Assembly (NCBI RefSeq): GCF_018614205.1
Contig: NZ_JAGGOS010000024.1
Span: 1-64,000, forward strand
Reading direction: 5' to 3'
Length of the DNA stretch: 64,000 bases
DNA from: Streptomyces sp. ISL-36
GTDB lineage: Bacteria > Actinomycetota > Actinomycetes > Streptomycetales > Streptomycetaceae
In this document: positions 1 to 7,921 of the stretch, piece by piece
How the letters are laid out: each line of letters opens with the position of its first letter
Position numbering within the stretch: the first letter of the stretch is position 1
The notes under the pieces: model-generated
What the model was told of the DNA's origin: nothing
Seen by the model: the letters and a program-made list of their open reading frames with translations, nothing else
Database searches by the model: none
Position numbers and translations under genes: made by a program

Positions 1-300
1 CGCAGCGCTCGGTCCGGGCCGGAGCGCAGCGGAGTGCCCGGCACGCAGCGAGGTGGGGCGGGGAGCGCAGCGGACCGCCCCACCGGGCGGCGCGGACGGT
101 GCAGCGCCCCGCCCCCGGGGAGAGAGCATTGCGCTGCGCCCATGGTGCTGCGCGCGGCCGACCGCTGCGCCCAGACTCCCCGCGGGCCTGCCGCGGGCGC
201 CGGCGGCCGCGGCGACGCTCCGGCCGGCCTCTCCCCTACCCGGCGGCCGAGGGAGTCCGGAGAGACGAAGGGGCGCAGCCGGATGGCTGCGCCCCAGTGG
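1..300. other. Gene-free, palindrome-dense stretch
   Basis: I find no convincing coding region here. Short perfect palindromes follow one another: TCCGG-g-CCGGA (13-23), GTGCC-c-GGCAC (34-44), and a 10-bp stem GGTGGGGCGG/CCGCCCCACC (52-61 with 75-84). The motif GCAGCG recurs between them. A further perfect 11-bp stem (270-280 with 285-295, loop GGAT) lies just past the stop of the leftward gene and should act as its terminator. Serial palindromes with short loops recall Streptomyces telomeres, but I cannot tell whether position 1 is a real molecular end. Confidence 0.5.
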
Positions 301-534
301 TCAGTTGTCGTCCCAGCCGCTGCGGCAGTGCGCGTACGCGAGGGCGGCGGCCGCGTCCGGGTCGGGGGCGTCGAATTCCTCGGCCCAGCGGGTGAAGTCG
401 TCTTCGCTGGTGGCGAGCAGCTCGATCTGGTCGGCGACCGGGCCGGGCAGGACGGCGGCGATGAGCAGCTCGGTGCAGTCGACGTCCAGGGTCAGGCCGA
501 TGACGGTGAACGTCTGGGTGGCTGCTGCGGTCAT
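301..534 (-). CDS. Hypothetical 77-aa acidic protein
   Basis: Short acidic protein starting MTAAATQTF and ending SGWDDN; not recognised. The start chosen is the ATG at 532-534, which overlaps the stop of the upstream gene in an ATGA arrangement, so the two are probably translationally coupled. The longer open frame extending further upstream is an artefact of high GC. The gene ends five bases before a strong hairpin terminator (270-295). It is the last cistron of a leftward cluster that starts near 1262 or 800. Confidence 0.6.
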   Translation of the reverse strand: MTAAATQTFTVIGLTLDVDCTELLIAAVLPGPVADQIELLATSEDDFTRWAEEFDAPDPDAAAALAYAHCRSGWDDN

Positions 535-800
535 GCGATCAGCTCGAACGTCGCGCTCTCGAGGGCTTGGGTGCTCAGGTCCCCCTCGAACGCCGCGACG
601 ACGTAGGCACCGTTGTCGCCGCCCCAGAGGGTTTCGGGGGTCTCGCCCGCCTCGCCTTCGGCGCGGTGCGGGAAGTGCTCCAGAACGGCTTCGGCCGCAT
701 TCTGCTTGGCCTCGTCGAGGGTTTCTCCCTCGGTGACGACCGCGAATGTCGAGGCGAGATCCCAGCAGTCGTACCAGTCGCCGACGATCGTGAATTTCAT
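531..800 (-). CDS. Hypothetical 89-aa protein
   Basis: Begins MKFTIVGDWYDCWDL, with a mixed alpha/beta pattern (beta strand, a T-x-x-E-A-K-x-x-A-x-A helix, then strands). That layout is typical of small plasmid- or phage-encoded HicB-like folds, but there is no HTH and I do not assign a family. An AAAGGGAAAACC stretch just upstream is a reasonable ribosome site. The stop overlaps the next start by an ATGA, indicating coupling. Function unknown. Confidence 0.6.
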   Translation of the reverse strand: MKFTIVGDWYDCWDLASTFAVVTEGETLDEAKQNAAEAVLEHFPHRAEGEAGETPETLWGGDNGAYVVAAFEGDLSTQALESATFELIA

Positions 801-872
801 GGTTTTCCCTTTCTCGATTCTCCAGGGGGGCGGGCCCCGAAATTCCTCCGGGGCCCCGGGGGTGACCTGGTG

Positions 873-1262
873 TCAGTGGCGCCGCGCGCCCGGTACGCGG
901 GCGGTGATGCGCAGCAGGTAGAGGTCCAGCAGCGTCAGGGCCTGGTCCTCGGTGAGTCCCTGGACCGCGTCCGTCGTGGAGTCCGTGGCGCCGGTGAAGA
1001 CGACGTCGCCGAAGTGCAGGCCGGGGTGCGGCTGGTAGGCGCGCAGCAGCTCCGAGGCGTGCGCGTTGCGCGGGCGGCGCAGTGTGATGGCGTCCTCGTC
1101 CGTCCACATGGTCAGCGCGGGGGTGAGGCCGAGGGGCTGGGCGGTGTCGCAGCACAGGGCCTGCTGCGGGGTGGTGACGGTGCCCCAGTCGAGCAGGCGG
1201 AACGTGCCGGTGGGCGATACCCAGAGCGCGAAGGTCCAGGCGGCCGTGGCGGTCGCGGGCAT
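873..1262 (-). CDS. Hypothetical 129-aa protein behind GTGGCA-loop leader
   Basis: Start MPATATAAWTFALWVSPTG at the ATG of 1260-1262, preceded by a strong AAAGGGGA ribosome site. An open frame continues upstream but would translate the leader hairpin, so the internal start is preferred. The protein is mixed alpha/beta with a DxxTLLDLYLLR helix near the C-terminus; no family recognised. It is the first gene after promoter/leader copy 1 and probably heads the 1262-to-301 transcription unit. Confidence 0.6.
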   Translation of the reverse strand: MPATATAAWTFALWVSPTGTFRLLDWGTVTTPQQALCCDTAQPLGLTPALTMWTDEDAITLRRPRNAHASELLRAYQPHPGLHFGDVVFTGATDSTTDAVQGLTEDQALTLLDLYLLRITARVPGARRH

Positions 1263-1284
1263 AGCTGTCCCCTTTGTTCGGAGT

Positions 1285-1351
1285 GTGGGTTTCCGGTGTT
1301 GGCCGACTGCCACCGCCATCCAATGAGACAACTATACCATTTATGAGTCAC
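1285..1351 (-). promoter_or_regulatory. Leader element copy 1: TATAGT promoter plus GTGGCA-loop hairpin
   Basis: Read leftward: GTGA (1351-1348), TATAGT -10 box (1336-1331), then a hairpin at 1323-1299 with arms TTGG-A-TGGC and GTCG-G-CCAA around the loop GGTGGCA, then an A-rich ACACCGGAAAC tail before the ribosome site of the 1262 gene. The same order of parts recurs at 3.7, 6.7, 11.6, 11.75, 12.15 and 16.2 kb. One A-G mismatch sits in this copy's stem. Confidence 0.7.
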
Positions 1352-1557
1352 AAAGGGTGTCGGCACCAATCTTCCTGGTGGCGTTTTGCGAGGTCAGCGG
1401 CCATTCGGGGAGGCGGCCGGCCTGGTCCCGCTGCGCGCTGCCGGCGTATCGGTCGAGCACCCTTCCAAGGCGGCCGCGGCAGGAGAGACGGCCGGCCGGG
1501 GACGCAGGTGCGCCCCGGTGCGGCGCGGGGCCGTACCGGGGCGCGTGAGAGGAACTG

Positions 1558-1770
1558 TCAGGCGGCGAGGACGACCAGCGGGACGCCGCCGCCGGAGGGG
1601 GCGAGGTGGTCAGGGTCCAGGTCGACGGTGACCGTCTGGGCCTCTCCGTGGACGGTGAAGACGGTGGCCCAGGAGCCGGCGTCGCGCTGGATCGCGAGGG
1701 CCTTGCGGGCAGCGTCGACCGCGTTGGCGGCGTCCAGGTCGATCTCCCAGGTGACGTGAAACTCGGGCAC
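1558..1770 (-). CDS. Hypothetical 70-aa protein
   Basis: GTG start at 1768-1770 behind GAAGGAGAACC, a good ribosome site. The protein (MPEFHVTWEIDLDAANAVDA) shows a beta-alpha-beta-beta pattern with a DAANAVDAARKAL helix, as in many small actinobacterial plasmid proteins of unknown role. It follows the 1842-2348 gene at 71 bp and may share its transcript. The 1352-1557 stretch after it holds no gene I can support. Confidence 0.6.
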   Translation of the reverse strand: MPEFHVTWEIDLDAANAVDAARKALAIQRDAGSWATVFTVHGEAQTVTVDLDPDHLAPSGGGVPLVVLAA

Positions 1771-1841
1771 GGTTCTCCTTCGGCAGGTGAGGGCGAGGGT
1801 GCCGGACGACGGCGTAGCCGGTCGGCCGGCGGAAGGGCGGG

Positions 1842-2348
1842 TCAGACTGCGAGAACGAGCGACGCGTCGTCCAGGCTGCGCTCGTCGACGCTGATGCAGT
1901 GGGTGAGGGGGTCGAGATGGTCGAGCCAGACGTCCTCGTTCTCGGCGAGGTAATCGCGCAGCGCCTCGGGGTCGGCGACGGCGCTGGCCAGTAGCTCCAG
2001 CTCGGCCTCGAATGCGTAGGTGACCTCCTCGGTGACGGTCAGGGCGACCGTCACCGTGACCTCTTCATCCTCGGTGTCCTCGTCGGCGTCCTGCTCGGCC
2101 TCGGCCTCGGGCTGGAGCCGGTGGACGTTGACCAGGGCGGTCGAGGGAAGTTGAACGGGGCCGGGACCGCTCGCCGGGGGGTCGAGGTGCAGGAGTGTGG
2201 AGCCGCTGGCGGTGTCGTGGACGGCCTCCAGGACGGTGAGGACGGCGGCGCCGCCGAGCAGGGGGATCTGGCCGCCGGCCTTCAGGTCGGCGGCTCGCGC
2301 GGCTGGTGCGCCGGCGAACGAGTAGTCGGGGTTCGGTACGTGAGACAT
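1842..2348 (-). CDS. Hypothetical 168-aa acidic protein
   Basis: Start MSHVPNPDYSFAGAPAARAA at the ATG of 2346-2348 with GAAAGG upstream. The first ~80 residues look like a small beta-rich domain (VLTVLEAVHDTASGSTLLHLD). Then comes a strongly acidic linker of Glu/Asp, then a beta strand-rich tail (VTVTVALTVTEEVTYAFEAE). The open frame extends further upstream but loses protein-like composition. Not recognised; the C-terminal half resembles the strand pattern of other small proteins in this block. Confidence 0.55.
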   Translation of the reverse strand: MSHVPNPDYSFAGAPAARAADLKAGGQIPLLGGAAVLTVLEAVHDTASGSTLLHLDPPASGPGPVQLPSTALVNVHRLQPEAEAEQDADEDTEDEEVTVTVALTVTEEVTYAFEAELELLASAVADPEALRDYLAENEDVWLDHLDPLTHCISVDERSLDDASLVLAV

Positions 2349-2431
2349 CGCGGCGCCTTTCTGCGTGGAGTGGTCGAGGCCGGCGACACTGCGTCGGCGG
2401 CCGCCCGGCGTTCCCGCCGGGCGGCGGGCGG

Positions 2432-2944
2432 TCAGTCGCGGGTGACGGGGCCGGTGAGCGGCCTGGGGGCGCTGTAGGGGCGCAGGATCGCCGCACCGCC
2501 CCACTCCCACAGGCCGGGCTCGGCCTGGTCGCTCAGGAGCAGGCAGAGCAGGCTCGGGCCTGAGTCGCCCGGGTCGTCCTCGCGCTCGGCCGAGTCCGGC
2601 AGGAAGTCGAAGCAGCCTCCGACGTCTTCCAGCCGGCGGACCAGGTGAAGCAGGTCTCTGGGGCGCTGCGGGTCCAGTTCGCCCCACGCCTGTCGCAGCT
2701 CGGTGTCGGTGAGGTCGGGCAGCGGGGCCGAGCCTGGTTCGAAGTCGCACAGGATGTGGCCGGTGATGTCCCGGATGCTGTGGAGCCACAGGACATCGCG
2801 GTCGTCCTCGTCACGCTCCAGCACCAGGTAGGCGGCGCTCGGGTACATCGCGGTGAGCGTGTCGGCGATCGTGCGGGCCAGGCCGCGCGCCTGGTCGAGG
2901 GCGACCTCCTCGGCGGTCGTGAAGTGGTCAACGGTGGTACGCAT
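2432..2944 (-). CDS. Hypothetical 170-aa protein
   Basis: ATG start at 2942-2944 with a GAGGAGCTGTCC ribosome site. An N-terminal helix (TTAEEVALDQARGLARTIAD) is followed by strands (AAYLVLERDEDDRDVLWLHS) and an acidic C-terminal half. No recognised family. It sits downstream of a 13-bp intercistronic hairpin (2964-2991) and upstream of 2348, so it is likely one cistron of a leftward unit beginning at 3666. Confidence 0.6.
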   Translation of the reverse strand: MRTTVDHFTTAEEVALDQARGLARTIADTLTAMYPSAAYLVLERDEDDRDVLWLHSIRDITGHILCDFEPGSAPLPDLTDTELRQAWGELDPQRPRDLLHLVRRLEDVGGCFDFLPDSAEREDDPGDSGPSLLCLLLSDQAEPGLWEWGGAAILRPYSAPRPLTGPVTRD

Positions 2945-2963
2945 GGACAGCTCCTCGATGAGG

Positions 2964-2991
2964 GCCCGCCCGGGCCCTGGCCCGGGCGGGC
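2964..2991 (-). terminator. Intercistronic GC hairpin
   Basis: Perfect 13-bp inverted repeat (arms 2964-2976 and 2979-2991, 2-nt loop) between the stop of the 3001 gene and the start of the 2944 gene. No U-run follows, so it may be a partial terminator or a message-stabilising stem rather than a full stop. Confidence 0.55.
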
Positions 2992-3000
2992 GGCGGGTGG

Positions 3001-3666
3001 TCAGTCGGCGGCGGGCAGGAGCTGGTTGCCCGTGCGCTGCCAGTAGCCAGCGGGGGCGCGGTCGGCGCGCATCCCGTGGCCGTGCGAGGGGGCGGGCATG
3101 GAGCAGCCGTCCGTGCAGACGTAGCGGCGGGCGTCGGGATGCCGCCGGGCGAGGTCACTGGTGGGCGGGTAGGGCTCCAGCGAGGCGAAGCGGTGCTGTG
3201 TGCCGGTGTGGTCCCAGATCAGGTCGCCGGGGGCGTAGTCGGTCGCCCGGATCATGACGGTGTGGCACGGCCGGTACTGGCGCCACAGGCGCACTCCCTG
3301 GGCGTTGCAGACCTGGGCCAGGGCCTCCAGCAGGGCGAAGTGGTTCTCGTCGTCCATGCCCGGTGCGCTGTCGCTCTCACGGCTGTTGCCGGTGAAGTGG
3401 ACAGTGCCCCGGATGTCCATGGGGTCGTACCCGCAGAGCTCGGCGAGCGCGGAGGCGACGTCGTTGGAGTCGCCGGAGCTGGCGGGGTGGTGATGCATCT
3501 CCGCCCCCCAGGCCAGTCGGACGGTGTTGTACGGGCCGGGGCCGGAGAACAGCCCGGCGAGGTCCAGCAGGCCGTCCTGCTCCTGCTCGCGTTCGCGGAC
3601 CAGGAGGTCGGGGCGCAGGGTCACGAAGGTTCGGACGGCGAATGGGTCGGTGAATTGCGTCAACAC
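3001..3666 (-). CDS. Hypothetical 221-aa protein behind leader copy 2
   Basis: GTG start (3664-3666) with GGGAGAAC upstream; a longer open frame would read through the leader hairpin. The protein begins (M)LTQFTDPFAVRTFVTLRPDL and contains several Cys/His in its last third (VCTDGCSMPAPSHGHG), possibly a metal site. I do not recognise a family. It is the first cistron after leader copy 2 and shares regulation with the WYL, DUF6884-region and other units that carry the same leader. Confidence 0.55.
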   Translation of the reverse strand: MLTQFTDPFAVRTFVTLRPDLLVREREQEQDGLLDLAGLFSGPGPYNTVRLAWGAEMHHHPASSGDSNDVASALAELCGYDPMDIRGTVHFTGNSRESDSAPGMDDENHFALLEALAQVCNAQGVRLWRQYRPCHTVMIRATDYAPGDLIWDHTGTQHRFASLEPYPPTSDLARRHPDARRYVCTDGCSMPAPSHGHGMRADRAPAGYWQRTGNQLLPAAD

Positions 3667-3689
3667 AGAGTTCTCCCGTGAATTCGGGT

Positions 3690-3756
3690 GCGAGTTTTCG
3701 GTGTTGGCCGACTGCCACCGCCGACCAACAAGACAACTATACCGCAGATGGCTCAC
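3690..3756 (-). promoter_or_regulatory. Leader element copy 2
   Basis: Leftward order: GTGA (3756-3753), TATAGT (3741-3736), then hairpin 3728-3704 with stem TTGGTCGGC/GTCGGCCAA and loop GGTGGCA, then ACACCGAAAAC. The hairpin and more than 40 nt around it are identical to copy 5 in front of the WYL gene, which implies recent duplication or strong constraint. Confidence 0.75.
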
Positions 3757-3848
3757 GAACTGGGGGTGGATGGACGTCCTTCCATGACTAACTTCCGCAG
3801 GTCGCAAGCCATGTGCGGTGCTCCGGGGAAGGCCGCCCCTGAACGCGA

Positions 3849-3875
3849 AGGGGCCCCCACGCAGTGGGGGCCCCT
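3849..3875 (-). terminator. Transcription terminator hairpin
   Basis: Perfect 12-bp inverted repeat (arms 3849-3860 and 3864-3875, loop GCA) 14 bp past the stop of the leftward DUF6884 gene. It separates that unit from the next leader promoter at 3756, so it very likely ends the 5728-to-3890 transcript. Confidence 0.75.
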
Positions 3876-3889
3876 CTGTTGAATTCGGG

Positions 3890-4408
3890 TTACCAGTCGT
3901 CGCGGCCGCCGCTGGCCGCGAACTCGAGGGCCACGAGTAGCGGCTGCTCTGCGGCAGCGATGCGACATAGTCGAGCGCGCTGCTGGCCGATTCCGCGGCA
4001 GCCGGCCAGGGGGCGCAGGACGTCGGGCCGGACGGCGGTGAGGGCATCGACGTAGGCGCGGCCACCGAGGGCGACCAGCTGCGGGACGTAGTGGAGGCCG
4101 AGGCGGTCGGCCTGGGCGCGCAGCTGGTCGGCCTGGACGCTTCCGGGCTCACCCATGCGCAGTTCGTACGGTGTGAGCTGCTCGTCGAGCGTCACAAGGC
4201 CGTGGGCCGCGGAGAGGACCAGGACGGCGCCGGCGTGACTGGTGATGGCGTGCGCGGCCCTGCGGCACAGCTTGTGGAACGGTCCGACATAGAGGTCCGC
4301 GGCCGGGACGGGGACGGTCGTGGCGAGCTTGGCGGCGCTGCACGGCACGACGACGACGGGGCCGGCGACCGTGGGGACGGGGGTGGTGTTCAAGGCGGTG
4401 TCCTTCAC
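3890..4408 (-). CDS. DUF6884-like protein
   Basis: 172 aa from a GTG start at 4406-4408. Residues ~18-60 read VVVVPCSAAKL then DLYVGPFHKLCRRAA, followed by VLVLSAAHGLV and a conserved PYELRMG. This C-S-x-x-K, DLY, S-A-x-HGL, YE pattern is that of the DUF6884 family, found in actinobacteria, plasmids and phages; biochemical role unknown to me. It lies downstream of a PP-loop protein with only a hairpin between, suggesting a shared pathway, perhaps nucleotide or nucleic-acid modification (inference). No clear ribosome site. Confidence 0.7.
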   Translation of the reverse strand: MKDTALNTTPVPTVAGPVVVVPCSAAKLATTVPVPAADLYVGPFHKLCRRAAHAITSHAGAVLVLSAAHGLVTLDEQLTPYELRMGEPGSVQADQLRAQADRLGLHYVPQLVALGGRAYVDALTAVRPDVLRPLAGCRGIGQQRARLCRIAAAEQPLLVALEFAASGGRDDW

Positions 4409-4418
4409 GGGAAGCGAG

Positions 4419-4449
4419 CCGGGCCCGCCGCGACGCGCGGCGGGCCCGG
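4419..4449 (-). terminator. Intercistronic GC hairpin
   Basis: Perfect 14-bp stem (4419-4432 with 4436-4449, loop ACG) between the stop of the PP-loop gene and the start of the DUF6884-like gene. It has no U-tract and probably acts as partial terminator or stabiliser between two cotranscribed genes. Confidence 0.6.
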
Positions 4450-4456
4450 AGCGGGG

Positions 4457-5728
4457 TCAGGCAGCCAGGGCCAGGCGGTGGAGGTAGTCAGCAGCTGCGG
4501 CCTCGCCGAGCAGGTCACGGATCGCATCACCGCGGGACCACTGCAGTTGGCCGTCAATGGCGTCGAGCATGCGGGCTGCGGCCACGACGGCGGACAGGCG
4601 CAGGTCCTGCTTGAAGGTGTGGCCGATCCTCTGCTCCAGGGCCACGTAGGTGGTGGGGAGTGAGAGGCCGAGAGCGAAGCATGCTCGGGTGGCCAGCACG
4701 AGCGCGTCAGGGCCGGCCAGGACGCAGTACACGCAGCTGAGCCGGGGAAGCAGCGTGTCGTAGATCGGGTGGTACTCCAGGCCCTCGGAGGCGATCTCTT
4801 CCCAGACCTCGGAGTTGGACAGGGTGAAGATCGGGTGCCACGTCAGGACGAGCCGCTTGCCGTTGCTGGTACGGGTGTCGATGGACAGCGGAAGCTTCTT
4901 GCTGCGCGCGGTGGATTCGGCGGCGCGGATGCCGAGGCAGTTGATGATGAGCGCCTGCCGGTCCAGGCCGAGGGTGGCGACGATCTCGGTGAGCAGCACG
5001 TTGGCTTTGTCGCGCTTCAGGGACGAAGTGCAGAGCCTTCGGGCGGCGTCCGGGAACATGCCCCGCTTCTCCACCAGGCCGAGCAGGCCGCCGCCGGAGT
5101 CCACGGCGACGAAGCGCAGGCCGTACCGCTCGGCCTGGCGCTGGGCCAGCTCGCGCACGCCGGGCCACTCGGAGGTGTCGCCCAGGTCGCAGTGGACGAC
5201 GACGACCTTGTCCTTGCAGCCGGCCTGGGCCGCCCAGGTCGCCAGCCGGTGGAGCATGACGAGCGAGTCCTTGCCGGCGCTGGACTGGATGACCAGGGCG
5301 TCGGCCGCGCGGATCATCTCCATCGGCATGGCGGCCAGTTCGTCCAGGACGCTGGCCGCGACAGCCGGCCGGCGCTTACCTCCGGTGGCGCGGCCACGGG
5401 CGTGCGGGGCGTACAGGGCGGCCAGCTCGCGGTTGGCGGTACGGCCCGCGATGAAGGCTCGGCGCAGTTTGGCCTTGGCGTTCTGCTTGCGGCGGCCGCG
5501 GTCGACGTACGTCTGCCGTGCCGCTTCCAGCACGTTGGCGGCGGCCCACCTCTGGGCGCGGCCGCGGGCGGTGGCCAGCTGCTGCTCACAGCGGCCGATG
5601 TCAGCGAGCGCGTCCACGGCCGCCTGGATGGCCCGGGCGCAGGCGCGGTCGGCTGCGGTGTACGCGGCGTCGGCCTGGTCGGCGCGCCGGACGGCTTCCA
5701 GCAGCTGCAGACGGGTGGTGATCTCCAT
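4457..5728 (-). CDS. PP-loop / PAPS-reductase-family ATP pyrophosphatase
   Basis: 423 aa. Residues 1-130 are a helical, Arg/Ala-rich extension. From ~145 the adenine-nucleotide alpha-hydrolase fold appears: SSAGKDSLVML (PP-loop, cf. SGGKDS), VVVHCDLGDTSEW, then CTSSLKRDK, HPIFTLSNSEVW and LSCVYC. This pattern fits plasmid/phage PAPS-reductase-like enzymes that adenylate a substrate, as in sulfur transfer or nucleobase modification; the substrate here is unknown. Cys pairs in CTSS and CVYC could be redox or cluster ligands. The start follows a GTGGCA-loop hairpin (copy 3). Likely cotranscribed with DUF6884. Confidence 0.75.
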   Translation of the reverse strand: MEITTRLQLLEAVRRADQADAAYTAADRACARAIQAAVDALADIGRCEQQLATARGRAQRWAAANVLEAARQTYVDRGRRKQNAKAKLRRAFIAGRTANRELAALYAPHARGRATGGKRRPAVAASVLDELAAMPMEMIRAADALVIQSSAGKDSLVMLHRLATWAAQAGCKDKVVVVHCDLGDTSEWPGVRELAQRQAERYGLRFVAVDSGGGLLGLVEKRGMFPDAARRLCTSSLKRDKANVLLTEIVATLGLDRQALIINCLGIRAAESTARSKKLPLSIDTRTSNGKRLVLTWHPIFTLSNSEVWEEIASEGLEYHPIYDTLLPRLSCVYCVLAGPDALVLATRACFALGLSLPTTYVALEQRIGHTFKQDLRLSAVVAAARMLDAIDGQLQWSRGDAIRDLLGEAAAADYLHRLALAA

Positions 5729-5744
5729 GGGTGTCCTCAGGGTG

Positions 5745-5790
5745 CGGAGTGGTGTTCTCGGTGCCGGACAGCTGCCACTGCCGTCCAGCT
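5745..5790 (-). promoter_or_regulatory. Leader hairpin copy 3 (no recognisable -10)
   Basis: Hairpin 5788-5764 with arms CTGGACGGC and GCTGTCCGG around loop AGTGGCA, followed by CACCGAGAACACC. The stem differs at several positions from copies 2 and 5 yet still pairs along its full length, which is covariation. Unlike the other copies there is no TATAGT or GTGA upstream, so this hairpin may lie inside a longer transcript from copy 4. Confidence 0.65.
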
Positions 5791-5989
5791 CTGGTGTGGT
5801 GCGGGTCAGTTCGAGGTGCAGAACCGCTTCGGGCGCGGCGGGAAGTGGCCGAGAAGCCCTGGAGCCACGCGGTGACGCGGCGGGCGCACAGGGCCGCGCC
5901 GGCGGCGTCCAGCGGCGTGGGCGATCCGTCGACTCCGGCCCGGGCGAGGTGCCCGGGCCGGTCGAGTGCGGCCCGAGGAGGGGCGAGGC

Positions 5990-6605
5990 TCAACCCCGGA
6001 CCGCCTCCAGCGCGCCGTACAGCCGCTCTCGGGCGGCTGTCAGCGCGGGCACGGACGTGCCCGCCCTCTTCGAGCTCCGCGGCCGGCGTGCGGCCTTCGT
6101 GGAGGGCGTGGTTCAGGTTCGACAGGCAGACCGACAGGGCATCCAGTTCGTAGGCGAGGCCATGGGGGGTGACGGGCCGGGCGCCGACGAGGAACGCTCC
6201 GCCGTCGCGCCGGTCGTAGGGGGCCGCGTTGACCATGTCGCGCACCGTCGGATAGTCGTCGGAGGTGGCCCACTGGAAGCGCTGGGCGCGCAGGAAGGCG
6301 TGAAGGCTGACGTCCATGCGCAGCGCGGTGGGGTTGGCCCGGTCGGGTTCGCTGGCGGCCTCGGTCACGCGGTCGACCTGGCGCAGGCAGGTCCATCCTG
6401 AGTTCTGCGGCGTGGTGTTCGCGCCGTGCCGCTCGGCGTTCCGGAGCTGGACATAGGTCGGCATCAGGGTGCTCGCGGGAAAGCGTTCCTCCCGCCGCTC
6501 GACTCCCTCGACGAGCCAGATCGGTTCGCTTCCCTGCCTGTAGGTGCCGATGTGGGAGCGGTCGATGACGAGCATTCCGGCGGTGATGTCATGGCCGTAA
6601 GGCAT
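5990..6605 (-). pseudogene. Hypothetical protein gene with likely frameshift
   Basis: Starts MPYGHDITAGMLVIDRSHIG at 6603-6605 behind AAGGAG and leader copy 4. The protein-like frame runs to about 6050 (SNLNHALHEGRTPAAELEEG). Beyond that the frame becomes Arg/Pro-rich nonsense that would translate leader copy 3, whereas the +1 frame gives a natural end (ALTAARERLYGALEAVRG, TGA at 5990-5992). One indel near 6030-6055, or a sequencing error, explains this. No family recognised. 5729-5989 otherwise holds only the copy 3 hairpin. Confidence 0.5.
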
Positions 6606-6651
6606 GCGGACTCTCCTTGCGGGATGCGGCGGACCGAGGCCCGCCGGCGGG

Positions 6652-6718
6652 TGTGTTTGCGGTCGTCGGCCGGCTGCCACCACCGACCAACGAGACAACA
6701 ATACCATACATACATCAC
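6652..6718 (-). promoter_or_regulatory. Leader element copy 4
   Basis: Leftward: GTGA (6718-6715), TATTGT (6703-6698), hairpin 6691-6665 with stem GTTGGTCGG/CCGGCCGAC and loop GGTGGCA, then ACCGCAAACACAC. Relative to copies 2 and 5, changes in one arm are matched by changes or G-U pairs in the other. Confidence 0.7.
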
Positions 6719-7047
6719 CGAGTCGGGTCGCCCCGCCGCCTGCCCGGCCCGGCGAAGGTCCAACACTAGGGAGTCCAGCGGGGGCGGCAGGTCAGTCGGG
6801 TGGGACCCGAGCATGAGCGGGGTGGGTCAGGACGGAAGGTCGGCGAGCTCAACGCCAAGACCTGGGCGCAGCGAGGCCGCACGCCCGTGGTCCGGATCCG
6901 CGACCGCTCCCAAAGACGGATATCCATCGCCGCACTGACCTGCTACAAGCCCGGCCACAGATCCCGACTGATCTACCGGCCGCGCCGGGACGGCGGCCGG
7001 CGCGACGGACGCAAGAGCTTCTCCTGGCGCGACTACCGGGACCTACT

Positions 7048-7921
7048 GAGCGTTTTCAGAGGGCCCACTGATCGAGTGACGGTGCCGACGTCCGCAACGC
7101 ACGAGGCTCCTGTGCCGTTAAGAGAGGTGTTCGACGTCTCAACTCATCAGCGCAGGAGCCTCGTTGCTTCCCTATCCTGCCGTACTCGACCTGCCTCACG
7201 CCCTGGTCGAGTGGGTAACCATGCTCATCATCACCCGTGAGGGTGACCGCCACTGCAAGCTCCCGCCTCACCAGTGCGCTCTCGTCGCCCTGATCTATCT
7301 TCGCCGGCACGACCCGCTCACACAGATCGCCGCCGGCTTCGGCATATCCGTTGGCACCGCCCACGCCTACGTCACCGCCGTCGTCGACCACCTGTCCTGC
7401 CGGGCGCCCGGCCTGCTGCGGGTCCTGCGGGAGACCGATCCCGAGCACGTCCTGCTGGACGGAACGCTCGCAGAGTGCGACCGGGTCGGCGACAGCCGGG
7501 CCGACTTCTCCCAGAAGCACCGCCGCCACGGAGTGAACGTGCAGGTCGTCGCCGATCCCGCGGGCAAGCTGCTGTGGATCTCGCCCACACTGCCAGGACG
7601 CACCCACGACCTGACCGCAGCCCGCACCCACCGGATCATCCGGATCTGCGAACGCCAAGGCGTTCCCGTCCTCGCCGACCGCGCCTACATCGGCGCCGGC
7701 TCCTGGGTGACCACGCCGATCAGACGGCTCCCGCACCAGGACCTCACCCCGACCCAGCGGACGATCAACCGGGCACTGTCAGCGGCGCGAGCCCCGGTCG
7801 AACGAAGCGTCGCGCGACTGAAGTCCTGGCGAATCTTCCGCCGGGCACGCTGCAGCCCCAACCGCATGACGGTCATCGCCGCAGCAGTCCTCACCCTGGA
7901 GAGGCAACGCTGAAAACGCTC
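7048..7921 (+). mobile_element. IS5-family (ISL2-like) insertion sequence
   Basis: 874-bp element bounded by perfect 12-bp inverted repeats GAGCGTTTTCAG (7048-7059) and its complement (7910-7921), with a 3-bp target duplication ACT at 7045-7047 and 7922-7924. ACT fits the A-N-T targets known for the ISL2 group. It carries one intact transposase gene and splits the IS630 remnant, so it is the later arrival. It looks complete and possibly active. Confidence 0.9.
7164..7913 (+). CDS. IS5-family ISL2-group DDE transposase
   Basis: 249 aa from a TTG start with CAGGAG upstream. An N-terminal HTH region ([23 protein letters not shown]) precedes a DDE core: [12 protein letters not shown] (first Asp), [10 protein letters not shown] (second Asp), [13 protein letters not shown] (Glu). 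Domain order and length match ISL2-type, HARBI-like enzymes. It fills nearly the whole element between the inverted repeats. No frameshift, so it is probably functional. Confidence 0.88.
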   Translation: MLPYPAVLDLPHALVEWVTMLIITREGDRHCKLPPHQCALVALIYLRRHDPLTQIAAGFGISVGTAHAYVTAVVDHLSCRAPGLLRVLRETDPEHVLLDGTLAECDRVGDSRADFSQKHRRHGVNVQVVADPAGKLLWISPTLPGRTHDLTAARTHRIIRICERQGVPVLADRAYIGAGSWVTTPIRRLPHQDLTPTQRTINRALSAARAPVERSVARLKSWRIFRRARCSPNRMTVIAAAVLTLERQR

